A stretch of 42,104 nucleotides of DNA, taken from the NCBI GenBank assembly GCA_937942435.1, contig CALDEM010000003.1:1-42104 (forward strand), in the 5' to 3' direction. The stretch's first letter is position 1; the number at the start of each line of letters is the position of its first letter. The DNA comes from an uncultured Saprospiraceae bacterium (GTDB lineage: Bacteria; Bacteroidota; Bacteroidia; Chitinophagales; Saprospiraceae). The translations under genes were made by a program, and so were the position numbers. The notes under the pieces are model-generated. The model saw nothing but the letters and a program-made list of their open reading frames with translations. It had not been told where the DNA came from and did no database searches. Positions 17,391 through 27,461 of the stretch are shown here, in pieces.

Positions 17391-18878
17391 CTACATCTTG
17401 TCTCTGATCAGCTTGGCTTCATGATGTAGGTCATCTCGTCTCTCTGATGGCTTCATGCTTAGAGCTTGATCCACATAGAACTGAGCTTGAGTTCGGTCTC
17501 CATTTATAAAATATATCTGTGCTAATTGAACAGCACTATTGCAAGCATAGTACCGCTTATCCTTACTACCTATACTAATCACTTGTTTATAATTTGTTAT
17601 CGCCTCATCAACATTTCCTAAGCGTTGATGTATTCTTGCTTTACGATATGTATATTCTAATTGCTCTTTTGAACTATATGATTGATTTTCAAATTGTTCA
17701 ATAGCCAATAAAGCTTCCTGGTTATAACCTCCATCAAAAAGTAGTCGTGCTTGTAGCAATATCTTATTGGGTACTTCACCAGACTTGGCTGCATGCTGTG
17801 CTTGTTGATCTTCTCCTAGGGCTAGGTCTCCAACTATTAGAACCTTGTTCATCCAGCTCTTATAATCTGCTTCACTATCTGAAAATATAAGGGAGCACCA
17901 CGCCAATTTCTGATGAGCAGACTTTAGAAGATTTTTTCCTTTAGTCTCATTGATAAACCTTTTAAAATAATCAACTGCTCGTTTATCTCCTTTGATGAGC
18001 AGGGCATTGCCCATGTGTACATTCATTTCAGGGAGTAACGAAAAATCTGTATCCCCGTTATATCTTAACCACTGCAAGGAAGTTTCATTTTCTCCAGCGA
18101 GATACGCAGTAAAAGCAATCAAAAATCTCCCAATAAGTGTCTTGCTTTTTTCTTTGCTAAATCGTTCAACGATCTTGAGGGCATCATCCCGATCTTTTAT
18201 GACATGTCCAACGATCAATGACTGCACCATTGTAATCTCATCACTCCACATACTTGGATGAGACTGATCCCAATTGTAAAGATCATCTATCTCCTTAATA
18301 CCTTGCTCAACTGTTCCATCAAGACTTGTAAATAGTTTTATAAATGTCTTTTTAACTCCTCCGATAGAGCCCATCAATGAGTGTATCACTGATAAGCTCT
18401 TATCCACATATTTGAAGTCAGGGTACTTTTCTTTGCACTTTTCTAATAGCTTAAACGCTCTGTTTATATCCCAACCTGCTCTGATGACTTCACCATTCTT
18501 AGTTCTTGCTATAGACCAGTGAATATATATTTCAGCTTGACTATAATAGAAATAAGGAGATATATCCCCTACATCCTTAATCACATCTAGTCGTCGCTTG
18601 ACATCATCTCGATATTGCTCAAACCCGCTCATGTCATCAAGCAAAAAGATCCGAGTAAAGTCTACGTAGTCTTCTAAGAGATGAACGAGCAAGTTGGAGG
18701 GATCTTCTGATTTAACATTTGCGACAGCGGACTTGGCTCCATTATAATCCATCTCCCAGACAAGATGATAGATTTGCTCGATGCCCTGAGTAAGCTCATA
18801 TCGGGGGGTACCATGAAGGCACATAAACGAACTTAAATAGATAAAAAAAAGGAAGATGCTATGACGGACAAGGACCAT
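17391..18878 (-). CDS. TPR-repeat exported protein
   Basis: A 495-residue protein with a signal-like N-terminus (HSIFLFFIYLSSFMCLHG) and an all-helical body with tetratricopeptide-like units: YNQEALLAIEQFENQ (~385-400), LEYTYRKARIHQRLGNVDEAITNYKQVI (~410-440) and NSAVQLAQIYFINGDRTQAQFYVDQALSMKP (~450-480). Such proteins act as binding scaffolds in the periplasm; I recognise no family with a known function. The gene is divergent from uvrD with 87 bp between starts. A TTTG lies 5 nt before its ATG, so its message may be almost leaderless. It is followed by a short 61-bp gap to the hydroxylase gene, which converges on it. Confidence 0.75.
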   Translation of the reverse strand: MVLVRHSIFLFFIYLSSFMCLHGTPRYELTQGIEQIYHLVWEMDYNGAKSAVANVKSEDPSNLLVHLLEDYVDFTRIFLLDDMSGFEQYRDDVKRRLDVIKDVGDISPYFYYSQAEIYIHWSIARTKNGEVIRAGWDINRAFKLLEKCKEKYPDFKYVDKSLSVIHSLMGSIGGVKKTFIKLFTSLDGTVEQGIKEIDDLYNWDQSHPSMWSDEITMVQSLIVGHVIKDRDDALKIVERFSKEKSKTLIGRFLIAFTAYLAGENETSLQWLRYNGDTDFSLLPEMNVHMGNALLIKGDKRAVDYFKRFINETKGKNLLKSAHQKLAWCSLIFSDSEADYKSWMNKVLIVGDLALGEDQQAQHAAKSGEVPNKILLQARLLFDGGYNQEALLAIEQFENQSYSSKEQLEYTYRKARIHQRLGNVDEAITNYKQVISIGSKDKRYYACNSAVQLAQIYFINGDRTQAQFYVDQALSMKPSERRDDLHHEAKLIRDKM

Positions 18879-18965
18879 GTTAGCAAAGATGCAGAATAGT
18901 ATAATATGTTTTACTAATATGATTAATTTAAAGCACCTTTGTACGTCTAGTCCACCCAGATATAT

Positions 18966-21224
18966 ATGAGTTCAGAAGTAGGATATAGCTATTTAGATGC
19001 CCTCAATGATGTACAAAGGGATGCAGTAACCAATACTGAAGGACCCGTCATCGTCATCGCTGGACCTGGTTCTGGCAAGACACGTGTGTTAACTTATCGC
19101 ATCGCACACTTGATCAATATAGGCGTACCACCATGGCAGATTCTATCCCTAACCTTTACCAATAAAGCAGCAAGGGAGATGAAAGATCGGATCGAAAAAG
19201 TCGTCGGTCCTAAAGCTAACAAAGTATGGGCTGGCACCTTTCATTCACTCTTCGCTCGGATACTGAGGTCTGAAGCACACCACATCGGATACCCTAATGA
19301 CTTTACGATCTACGATACCGATGATAGCAAAAGTGTGATCAAAGAGATCATCAAGCAGATGAGTCTTGATACTAAGCAGTACAATCCGGGATTAATCAGA
19401 TCAAGGATATCGTCAGCTAAGAGTAACTTGATCACTCCCAAGAATTATGCAGTAGATGATGAGCGCATCCAGTACGATAGGATGAATCGTATACCAATGA
19501 TGCACCTCATCTATGATCGCTATGTCAAGAAGTGCTTGCGTGCTGGTGCAATGGACTTTGATGACCTGCTTTTGCAAATGTATCGCTTACTCTATCAGAA
19601 TCCTGAAAATGTAAAAGCCAAGTACCAACGCCAGTTTCAATATCTGCTGGTTGATGAGTTTCAGGATACCAACTTCTTGCAGTATGCGATCTTAAAACAA
19701 TTCGTCGATTATGAAGACAGTGCTAACAATATCTGTATCGTAGGAGATGATGCGCAGAGTATCTACTCCTTTAGAGGAGCTACAATTGAAAACATTTTAC
19801 AATTTGAAAATGACTTTCCAAAGTCTCAGACTTTCAAATTAGAAAGAAATTATAGATCTACACAACATATCGTAGATGCTGCCAACAGTGTCATCTCTTA
19901 TAATCAACGTCAGATCAAAAAGAAAATCTGGACCGACAAAATCGGAGATCATAAGATCAAGATTATAAAAACAATCACAGATACTGAAGAAGGCAAGCGA
20001 GTCGCTGACTCAATCATAGAACAAAAAAATAGATACGGTCTTGAGAACACTCAGATCGCTATCCTATATAGGACCAATGCTCAGTCCAGAGTATTTGAAG
20101 AGTATCTGCGTCGATACAATATACCATATCGTATATATGGAGGTTTATCTTTTTATCAAAGAAAAGAGATAAAGGATCTCATCTCATACATGCGACTGAC
20201 AGTCAACCCTAAGGATGATGAAGCTTTCAAGAGAGTCATCAACTATCCAAAAAGAGGATTTGGTAAGAAGAGCTTGGACAACTTGATTCAATTTGCAGAG
20301 GACAATGACATCAGCATATTTGAGTCCATCCCGATGATTGAGATGAGTAATCGGGCAAAGACTGTCATCATGGACTTCATGAAGCTAATCGCCAACTTCC
20401 GCATGAAGGCAGAGACTGGCAATGCTTACGAAGTAGCTATGTATATCGCCAAGAAGTCTGGCATCGTAGATCTACTCAAAGGTGACGGCACGATGGAAGG
20501 CATGGCACGATTAGAAAATGTCAATGCACTCCTCGATGGCATCCAAGAGTTTGCAGAAGACGATGTACTGGAACCAGGTGAAACGATCATCGACAAATCA
20601 CTGCCAAAGTATCTGCAAAACATAGCACTCATCACAGATCAAGATACAGAAGGGGAGAAGACGGATGTAGTCACACTCATGAGTGTACATGCTGCCAAAG
20701 GTCTTGAGTATAGATCAGTGTATGTGGTAGGTATGGAAGAGAACCTCTTCCCTTCTTATATGTCGCTCGCTGATCCTAATCAACTGGATGAAGAGCGTCG
20801 ATTGTTTTATGTAGCGATCACTCGAGCTGAAGAGTTCTTGACGCTTACCTACGCTAATAGTCGATATCAGTATGGGCAGATGCGCTTTAATGATGCCAGT
20901 AGATTTATAGAAGAGATACCACCTGAAAACACTGACAGCATCATACCTATTAAAAAAGAAGCGACCTTTGGAGAGCCACGCATCTTAGGTAAGTTCACTC
21001 CTTCTGCAAGAAAGAAAATGCCAAAAATCAATGTGGCAGACTTTGTACCCAATGATCCAAAAGATATCAAGCAAGGCATGAAAGTCTTGCACATGAAGTT
21101 TGGAGAAGGAGTCGTGAAAACAATCGATGAGCGCCAAGTGGCAACTATATACTTTGATCAAGTACCAGAGAATCCTGAAAAGCGTATCATGCTTCAATAT
21201 GCAAAGTTGCAGATACTCGGATAA
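18966..21224 (+). CDS. uvrD: ATP-dependent 3'-5' DNA helicase UvrD/PcrA
   Basis: Superfamily 1A helicase used in nucleotide excision repair, mismatch repair and clearing of recombination filaments. The 752-residue protein shows motif Q (LNDVQRDAV), Walker A AGPGSGKT (32-39), motif Ia LTFTNKAAREMK, Walker B VDEFQDTN, motif III GDDAQSIYSFRGA, motif IV RNYRST, motif V VTLMSVHAAKGLEY and motif VI EERRLFYVAITRA. A C-terminal ~60-residue region (GMKVLHMKFGEGVVKTI) matches the Tudor-like RNA-polymerase-binding domain of PcrA/UvrD. A CACCTTTG sequence 24 nt before the ATG could be part of its promoter. queG follows 15 bp downstream and is likely cotranscribed. Confidence 0.95.
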   Translation: MSSEVGYSYLDALNDVQRDAVTNTEGPVIVIAGPGSGKTRVLTYRIAHLINIGVPPWQILSLTFTNKAAREMKDRIEKVVGPKANKVWAGTFHSLFARILRSEAHHIGYPNDFTIYDTDDSKSVIKEIIKQMSLDTKQYNPGLIRSRISSAKSNLITPKNYAVDDERIQYDRMNRIPMMHLIYDRYVKKCLRAGAMDFDDLLLQMYRLLYQNPENVKAKYQRQFQYLLVDEFQDTNFLQYAILKQFVDYEDSANNICIVGDDAQSIYSFRGATIENILQFENDFPKSQTFKLERNYRSTQHIVDAANSVISYNQRQIKKKIWTDKIGDHKIKIIKTITDTEEGKRVADSIIEQKNRYGLENTQIAILYRTNAQSRVFEEYLRRYNIPYRIYGGLSFYQRKEIKDLISYMRLTVNPKDDEAFKRVINYPKRGFGKKSLDNLIQFAEDNDISIFESIPMIEMSNRAKTVIMDFMKLIANFRMKAETGNAYEVAMYIAKKSGIVDLLKGDGTMEGMARLENVNALLDGIQEFAEDDVLEPGETIIDKSLPKYLQNIALITDQDTEGEKTDVVTLMSVHAAKGLEYRSVYVVGMEENLFPSYMSLADPNQLDEERRLFYVAITRAEEFLTLTYANSRYQYGQMRFNDASRFIEEIPPENTDSIIPIKKEATFGEPRILGKFTPSARKKMPKINVADFVPNDPKDIKQGMKVLHMKFGEGVVKTIDERQVATIYFDQVPENPEKRIMLQYAKLQILG

Positions 21225-21239
21225 GACAAACCTTGTCTG

Positions 21240-22166
21240 ATGAATAAATCGGATGCAACACAGTTTATAAAATCACTAGCCTTAGAGCAAGGCTTTATGT
21301 CAGTTGGGATATCCCAGGCAGCGTTTATGGAACCTGAAGCCAAAAGATTAGAAAGTTGGCTCAACCAAGATTATCACGGCCAGATGTCTTACATGGCTAA
21401 TCACTTTGACAAGCGAGTCGATCCTACAAAACTTGTACCTGGCGCTAAGTCGGTTATCTCCCTCACTTACAACTATTATAATCCAACTTTGCAAAAAGAT
21501 CCTGAAGCACCCAAGATATCCATGTATGCCTATGGGGATGACTATCATAAGGTTGTAAAGGATAAGCTCTTTGAGATGGTAGCCGTCATCCGAGATAAGG
21601 TCGGAGATATACAAGGCCGTTGCTTTGTGGATAGTGCTCCAGTATTAGAAAGAGACTGGGCAAGACGCAGCGGACTGGGTTGGATCGGTAAGCATACTTT
21701 GCTCTTAAGCAAACAGAGAGGTTCTTACTTCTTCCTCGCAGAGCTTATTATCGATCTCGACCTAGATCACGATCATCCAGTACGCGATCACTGTGGCACT
21801 TGCACCAAGTGTATCGATGCATGTCCGACCGATGCGATCAGCCCTACAGGTTATATCCTCGATGCCTCTAAATGTATCTCCTACCTCACTATCGAACTAA
21901 GAGATGAGATCCCAGCTGAGTTTCAAGATCAGATGGATGGGTGGATGTATGGCTGCGATATCTGTCAAGAAGTATGTCCTTGGAATCGATTTTCTACCAG
22001 GCATGAAGAACCAGCATTTGAGCCAACAGATGAGCTGATGCAAATGAAAAAAAGAGAATGGCAAGAGATTACAGAAGATGTCTTTAATCGGATGTTTGCA
22101 AAGTCTCCAGTGACGAGGACAAAGTATAAGGGATTGAAAAGAAACATTGGTTTTTTAGGACTATGA
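21240..22166 (+). CDS. queG: Epoxyqueuosine reductase (tRNA modification)
   Basis: Catalyses the last step of queuosine synthesis, reducing epoxyqueuosine in tRNA to queuosine with cobalamin and two [4Fe-4S] clusters. At 308 residues it is the family's normal length. Motifs include SYTYNYYN-like SLTYNYYNPT, YGDDYHKVVK, CFVDSAPVLERDWARRSGLGWIGKHTLLL (with the expected catalytic Asp near 134), and the ferredoxin-like pair CGTCTKCIDACP and CDICQEVCPWNR giving eight cluster cysteines. It directly follows uvrD with 15 bp between and ends just before a bidirectional terminator. The ATG follows the uvrD stop without a clear Shine-Dalgarno. Confidence 0.95.
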   Translation: MNKSDATQFIKSLALEQGFMSVGISQAAFMEPEAKRLESWLNQDYHGQMSYMANHFDKRVDPTKLVPGAKSVISLTYNYYNPTLQKDPEAPKISMYAYGDDYHKVVKDKLFEMVAVIRDKVGDIQGRCFVDSAPVLERDWARRSGLGWIGKHTLLLSKQRGSYFFLAELIIDLDLDHDHPVRDHCGTCTKCIDACPTDAISPTGYILDASKCISYLTIELRDEIPAEFQDQMDGWMYGCDICQEVCPWNRFSTRHEEPAFEPTDELMQMKKREWQEITEDVFNRMFAKSPVTRTKYKGLKRNIGFLGL

Positions 22167-22203
22167 GTTCATATACGAATCCCACTTTACTCTACCGCAA
22201 AGA

Positions 22204-22236
22204 AAAAGAGCAACTCCTTGAAGAAACTGCTCTTTT
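22204..22236. terminator. Bidirectional terminator between queG and the IPTL-CTERM gene
   Basis: AAAAGAGCA / TGCTCTTTT 9-bp stem with a 15-nt loop. The A-rich left side and T-rich right side give a U-tract on either strand, which fits the convergent genes it separates. Confidence 0.75.
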
Positions 22237-22263
22237 CTTATCAATGTTCAATGTGAATGATGC

Positions 22264-23970
22264 CTATACAGGCATTAATTTTTGCTGACGGATTGAAACT
22301 AAACCAAATATCATCATAGATATAGTCAAAATTATTATACCCCACTCTCCCATAGTTGGTACAGTATCAACAAGACCAGCAATGGTAAATGACGTCTGAG
22401 GATAACCAACAGGGTTGGCATTTAGAGTTACGACTTTAGTAAAGTCGACGCTACTCAAACTACCGGGTAAGCTAACATTAGACAACGTACCTGCTGTACA
22501 ATTATCTGTCAACGCTTGATGAGGTATTTGTCCGATTAGCACTGGCACTGTGATTGTCGCACCTACTGGCATGGCTGCAGCTTGTGCAAGTGTAATAGCA
22601 TTAGAAGGTGGGTAAGAAAAATCCGATACTGTCGTCCCTTCAGGATAACAATAGACGTTAAGTCCAAAATCTTGCTGACCATTAATAGACATTTTCATAT
22701 TTGTCAATCCTTCAACAGTCACATCAAATGGTTCTCCTATACCAATAGTCTGATCAGTGATAGTCGTTGTGGCGCTTCCTATGCCAATCTCATCTGGCCT
22801 ACATGCGCCTACTGCTATTCTAAAAGCGTCAGCCCCTCCTTCATCAGGATCAGCAGTACCCACAAAGCAAGGAGGGTTAACGCCATTAATCACTTGTATT
22901 ACAAAACCAGGCCTGGCAATATTATCTTGTATCTGCACATACCCTTCTACATTATTCTTATTAGTTCCGATCTGATTCCCTGACGCTATAAAACCAGTTT
23001 GACCATCAATCAAGCCTACTGGGATAGCCGTTGTACCATCCAATTCAAAGACCTTATAAACCGTTGCCGTTTCAGGGCCTGTTGTACCTATATAAATGAA
23101 TGAATTTGTCACAGGTTGATCAAAGGTATATTTGACTGAAAAGTCATCGCCATCGTCAGTCATTCTAAATTGAAGCAATCCACCTGAAGTGATATTAGCT
23201 GGTACATTAGGATCAATCGGTCCAATTGAACCAATCCCCTCTGTATCTATAGAACCGCTTCGTGTACCCGTAATCTCGGTAGTGACGTTGATGCCACCAT
23301 GAAGTGTTCCTGTTGTCGCGTCTGCATGATCCACTGTATAAATTAAGTGATTAGGCATACACGCTATCGGATCGACAAAAGCCGGTGTCGGTGCTGTAGG
23401 TGCATCTGCGACACAAGCGCCAAAATCTATGTCTATACCATCATCAGTACCTGTGTTGACAATGTTTATCTGAAGACAACTATAAGAACCAGTCAATTCA
23501 AACGACCCCGAAGTCATAGAACTAGGCCCTGTCCCTGTCCATCCAGTTCCACTGGCTATCAGGTTTCCTCCAGGAAGTTGTGTTTGAGAAGCTATAACTG
23601 CACCATTACAATCCATTATGGTTACAACATTGGGGGATTCTACAGCTCCTATATATACGACTGGATTAACCAGCGCTTCACTAAAGTTGACTGTATAAGT
23701 GAGTTCTTCTCCATTAGATGTCCTGAATCGGACGTCTCCTCCATATGCTTCACCTCTAGCTACACCATTGTGAGACCAAGACGCTGTTGTACAAGATCCT
23801 GTGAGCTCGGCTGTACCAGTATTGCTACCATTGGAGTCTTCAGAATAATTACTAAAGTTTTTAAATGATGTGCCAACTGCACAAGGGTTTGACACATTTT
23901 CAGAAATCTGAGCGGAAGCTCCGATAAAACATAACATACAAACAAACAATAGGGATAGACGCGAGGACAT
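22264..23970 (-). CDS. IPTL-CTERM-like surface protein
   Basis: A 568-residue exported protein with signal peptide LSLLFVCMLCFIGASA. Two related all-beta domains follow (about 25-190 and 195-395); each ends with a similar strand, GIDIDFGACV and DAFRIAVGACR, and each has paired cysteines. A third beta region leads to the C-terminus. The C-terminus has VPTMGEWGIIIL, then a transmembrane segment and a basic tail (RQQK), the layout of the IPTL-CTERM sorting signal, thought to be read by an exosortase-like system. The substrate and role are unknown; an adhesin or surface-layer part is plausible. Its promoter region is the 332-bp spacer after the sensor kinase gene. Confidence 0.82.
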   Translation of the reverse strand: MSSRLSLLFVCMLCFIGASAQISENVSNPCAVGTSFKNFSNYSEDSNGSNTGTAELTGSCTTASWSHNGVARGEAYGGDVRFRTSNGEELTYTVNFSEALVNPVVYIGAVESPNVVTIMDCNGAVIASQTQLPGGNLIASGTGWTGTGPSSMTSGSFELTGSYSCLQINIVNTGTDDGIDIDFGACVADAPTAPTPAFVDPIACMPNHLIYTVDHADATTGTLHGGINVTTEITGTRSGSIDTEGIGSIGPIDPNVPANITSGGLLQFRMTDDGDDFSVKYTFDQPVTNSFIYIGTTGPETATVYKVFELDGTTAIPVGLIDGQTGFIASGNQIGTNKNNVEGYVQIQDNIARPGFVIQVINGVNPPCFVGTADPDEGGADAFRIAVGACRPDEIGIGSATTTITDQTIGIGEPFDVTVEGLTNMKMSINGQQDFGLNVYCYPEGTTVSDFSYPPSNAITLAQAAAMPVGATITVPVLIGQIPHQALTDNCTAGTLSNVSLPGSLSSVDFTKVVTLNANPVGYPQTSFTIAGLVDTVPTMGEWGIIILTISMMIFGLVSIRQQKLMPV

Positions 23971-24302
23971 GTGATTCTAATTTTTCTAGTTCAACGAAGG
24001 ATTTAACACATTTTAGCTTCCTATATGTAGAAAGTGTTAACAAATGTAATTTCCAACTCGTCATATCGAAATTTATCCTATATAAATTCACTAAATATGT
24101 TATGAGATGCAACTATGACGTTATAAACAGTTTTGTAAAAGGTCAAGCTTCTAGAAAACTCAATGCTGTTGTTGTAGAGACTACATAACAGATAGGACAA
24201 TTATAGATAATACCTCCAGAGAATTTTCTAATTGCAACTTGTGATAAGCGGTCGTTTTCCTGTGATAAGCCGCAACAATTCAGTTGCTAACTTATTCTAA
24301 AA
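23971..24302. other. Spacer between sensor kinase and IPTL-CTERM gene
   Basis: No coding frame is convincing here. The region is AT-rich and carries a 10-bp direct repeat at 24240-24270 near the kinase stop codon. A GCAAC / GTTGC inverted repeat flanks AATTCA at 24272-24287. Confidence 0.5.
24240..24270. promoter_or_regulatory. Direct repeat with LytTR-site geometry
   Basis: TGTGATAAGC occurs at 24240-24249 and again at 24261-24270, a 21-bp pitch, i.e. two helical turns. LytTR regulators typically bind two ~9-bp direct repeats separated by 12-13 bp, and a LytTR regulator is encoded nearby (27759). The bases do not match the known AgrA/AlgR consensus, so assignment is inference. Confidence 0.4.
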
Positions 24303-27300
24303 TTATATTTGCGGAAGCTTTAATCTGACGGTTGTCCCTTCCTTTCTAGAGCTTAAAATCTGAAGAGCACCTCCATTTCTCACTGCCAAATCTTTTGAAA
24401 GTTTGAGCCCTAAGCCATGCCCTTTCTCCCCTGAAGTTCCAGGTTTAGATGTATATTTTGAAAATATTTCAGCTGCTGTTTTTTCAGTCATTCCTACCCC
24501 CTCATCATTGATAAATAGATAAATGAAGTTCTTATCTGAAGATGTCGAGATGTCTATCTTTCCTCCTGGTAAAGAAAATTTTATAGCATTAGAAAGTAAA
24601 TTTCTGATTATTATCTCAATAGCCGTCGCATCAGCTAATACTGTATATAGATAACTTGTGTCGTTTGCTACTGTAATATTTTTATCAATTATGCTATCTG
24701 AAAGTTGATCGATTGACTGATCGACCATAGAACGCAGGTTGAACCGAGACTTAGTGTTTTCTGCATTTTTAGATTGCACCATGACCCATGGTATTAGATT
24801 TCCAATCAGTTGATCTAGATTATTGATCTTATCATCTATCTGACTTGTCATTTTATCCAAAGTATCCCAATCATTTTTTGATATAAGATACTGGACCTTC
24901 TTATTGATATCTTTAAATGAAGAAATGGGTCCACGCAAATCATGTGCGAGCAGCGCAACTAACTTATCCTTAGATCTATTAACCTCTTGGAGGTCCTTTG
25001 TTCTCGCTTTTACCTCAGCATGAAGATAAATATTCCTCTTTCTCAAAGAAGAAAATCGGTACTGAATCCCTAAGTAAATCAATATCATACCGAGTATAAT
25101 CAAGGCCAAAGTGAATAGCATAGTTTTATAGAATGGTCTTTCTACATGTATATCAATAATTAATGACCCTGAAGTAAACTGCCCTCCTTGACCTTGCGCT
25201 TTTAACAACAGCTTAAAGTCACCATATGGTAATAGACCTATCTCGAGATTATTACTCCTCGTATACTTCCAGTCTCTATCTAATCCTTCTATTTTATAAG
25301 CAAACTGATAATTGTCTTCTTTCGTGAAATCAGTAACAGTAAACTCGAGATTAATGTAAGCCTCTGATGGATCTAAGTTGATTGACTTGTTTACTATAAA
25401 TTCATTCAGATGAGATTTTACATTTTTGTTTAGTCGATCATATACATCAACCTTTGTGCAAACTATGTTGTGATTAAACTTCAAGGATCTATTGATCTCT
25501 TCTGGTTTAAACTCTATGACCCCATCCACACTACCTAATATTAGGTTGCCCTTGGTATCTTGAAAGTGAGAAAATCTGTTGAACTCATTTGAGTTAAGCC
25601 CGTCTGCGATTGTATAGGTTACAATCTCATGAGTTCTTTTGTCCATCCTCATCAGACCATTATCGCTTGGCATCCATAAGAATCCATCCTTATCTTCATA
25701 AGTAGCATGAATGTAGTCACTGGATAATCCGTTCTCAAGTGTTAGTCTTTGATATTCTTCGTTTTGCGGATTCCACTTGATTAATCCTTTGCCATTAGTT
25801 GCCAACCAAAAGTGTGTCCCATCATCATATATATGCTGCAATCTTGAAAATGGAAAGTCTGTCTCTTTGTGATAACCTTTTATCACAGCTGAGTCAGGAT
25901 TAGTAAAGAATAGGCCATCGTATGTTGCAACCCAGAGGCCATTAGAATCATAATAGAAGTCAGTCACTTCTGCATTCCCAAGTATACTGTCTTTGTTTAT
26001 TTCAAGATTGACCGTTAAAGATTCATTGTTGATATCATATTTCATGAGACCACTTGATGACCCCATCCAGATGGTCTCGGCATGTGGATCCTTTATAAGA
26101 GTGGTTGATGCAAGAACAGTATTTTCCGATAGACGAGTCAACTTTGATATATCTGGTTGGCTTATCGAGAGTCTTGTTATCCCTTGACGATGGCCAGTTG
26201 TATATAGTATCTCGTCGTTATATCTTATAATCTCTAGTGCAACGGCAACACCATCAAATAGCAATTTAGGCTCATCATTGTCTTTGTTTCTATCCACTTC
26301 ATAGATACCTTCATAAGACCCTACAAGTAGTTTACTACTATCAAGCGAGTAGATAACTCTAGTCTCTATTGGGTCAGAAGAGTTGTGTAGATATGATCGG
26401 AAGTTATTAGGCTTACTATGCCATACCTTAACTCCATCTTCATTTACATACCAAAGGTTAGCGTAAGAATCTTTGTACCAATGAGTAGTGTTGATATTTT
26501 TTCCATTGAGATGCACCCAATCAGAGATGTGGTTCTCATGAATCATTAAGCTTTGATCATGTATTCTCAATAAGTATTGGTCATCGGAAATATCGATCAC
26601 TTGTAAGCTTATAGAAGATCGTCGGTCTTCAATTATTTGAAAATCGGAGTTGCTGATCTCTTCTAAGTTGTTGCCCATAGAGATCCTATAGATATGGGTC
26701 GACGAACCATCCGCATCAACATACGCAAGCCATACGGACGCTCCAAGTGTCTTTGCATCCACAAACGTCAAGTCATCAGGTATTATAATCTCATCAATTA
26801 CTACTCCATCTAAATCTAAAATATGAATCGCTCCATCAATATCCGCCCAGTATGATTGTTCATCTCTTGGGATTATATAATGGTATCTCTCAAGATGGGC
26901 TCCATTAAATATAGAACGAAATCCATCATTATATAGAAAGTAACGACGGTCAGTTGTACCGATCCATATCCCTCTTTCTGTCTCTTTAACTATCCTTATC
27001 TCATCCTCTTTAAATGGCGCTGAAGCGAAATGTTGATTAAATGGCATTATGTCTAAGGATACAGGATCTATGATATCAACCATTATAGGTCTGTAAAGAG
27101 CGTATCTACGATAATCTTGATTAGAAAAGTCGCCACTTGTACCCAGGTCCATTGTCCAAAGAAATCCTTGTGAATCTCTTAGTATGACCTCTACGCCGTC
27201 ATTGCGTAGATTACTGTTTGCTTTACTGAAGTTTTTAAAATTATAGCCATCAAACCTGCTTACACCCTTATTAGTGCCAACCCATATAAGTTTATTATAA

Positions 27301-27446
27301 TCTTCAGTTACACATTGAGTCCATCTCGTGGATAACCCCTCAGCTAGACCCAAAGTACGCTCAAGGTTGATTTTTTCCTTTTGAGAAAAGAGAATCCCAA
27401 ACCAAAGTAAAAAAACAAGTATTAAGTTGAATCGTAGACGATGCAT
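24303..27446 (-). CDS. Reg_prop/Y_Y_Y two-component sensor histidine kinase
   Basis: The start is placed at the ATG at 27446 (MHRLRFNLILVFLLWFGILFS), a signal peptide; an earlier ATG at 27461 adds five residues. The ~1047-residue protein has a large periplasmic sensor of Reg_prop blades forming two propellers (for example LIWVGTNKGVSRFDGYNF and GFLWMPSDNGLMRMDKRTHEIVTY), a Y_Y_Y domain (~705-770), one membrane helix (~777-798), a short coiled coil and a kinase core. The H-box is AHDLRGP with the phosphorylated His at ~835; the ATPase shows the N box RNLLSNAIKFS, INDEGVGM and GHGLGLKLS. Unlike many relatives it lacks a fused receiver and AraC domain. The divergent LytTR regulator at 27759 is its likely partner. 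Substrate or ligand is unknown. Confidence 0.9.
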   Translation of the reverse strand: MHRLRFNLILVFLLWFGILFSQKEKINLERTLGLAEGLSTRWTQCVTEDYNKLIWVGTNKGVSRFDGYNFKNFSKANSNLRNDGVEVILRDSQGFLWTMDLGTSGDFSNQDYRRYALYRPIMVDIIDPVSLDIMPFNQHFASAPFKEDEIRIVKETERGIWIGTTDRRYFLYNDGFRSIFNGAHLERYHYIIPRDEQSYWADIDGAIHILDLDGVVIDEIIIPDDLTFVDAKTLGASVWLAYVDADGSSTHIYRISMGNNLEEISNSDFQIIEDRRSSISLQVIDISDDQYLLRIHDQSLMIHENHISDWVHLNGKNINTTHWYKDSYANLWYVNEDGVKVWHSKPNNFRSYLHNSSDPIETRVIYSLDSSKLLVGSYEGIYEVDRNKDNDEPKLLFDGVAVALEIIRYNDEILYTTGHRQGITRLSISQPDISKLTRLSENTVLASTTLIKDPHAETIWMGSSSGLMKYDINNESLTVNLEINKDSILGNAEVTDFYYDSNGLWVATYDGLFFTNPDSAVIKGYHKETDFPFSRLQHIYDDGTHFWLATNGKGLIKWNPQNEEYQRLTLENGLSSDYIHATYEDKDGFLWMPSDNGLMRMDKRTHEIVTYTIADGLNSNEFNRFSHFQDTKGNLILGSVDGVIEFKPEEINRSLKFNHNIVCTKVDVYDRLNKNVKSHLNEFIVNKSINLDPSEAYINLEFTVTDFTKEDNYQFAYKIEGLDRDWKYTRSNNLEIGLLPYGDFKLLLKAQGQGGQFTSGSLIIDIHVERPFYKTMLFTLALIILGMILIYLGIQYRFSSLRKRNIYLHAEVKARTKDLQEVNRSKDKLVALLAHDLRGPISSFKDINKKVQYLISKNDWDTLDKMTSQIDDKINNLDQLIGNLIPWVMVQSKNAENTKSRFNLRSMVDQSIDQLSDSIIDKNITVANDTSYLYTVLADATAIEIIIRNLLSNAIKFSLPGGKIDISTSSDKNFIYLFINDEGVGMTEKTAAEIFSKYTSKPGTSGEKGHGLGLKLSKDLAVRNGGALQILSSRKEGTTVRLKLPQI

Positions 27447-27461
27447 CGTAATTACAACCAT

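Noticed and set aside
22582..23868. Antisense frames of up to 173 residues inside the IPTL-CTERM gene
   Set aside because: They are Cys/Ser/Tyr-rich shadows of a beta-rich coding strand, with no domain and no start signals.
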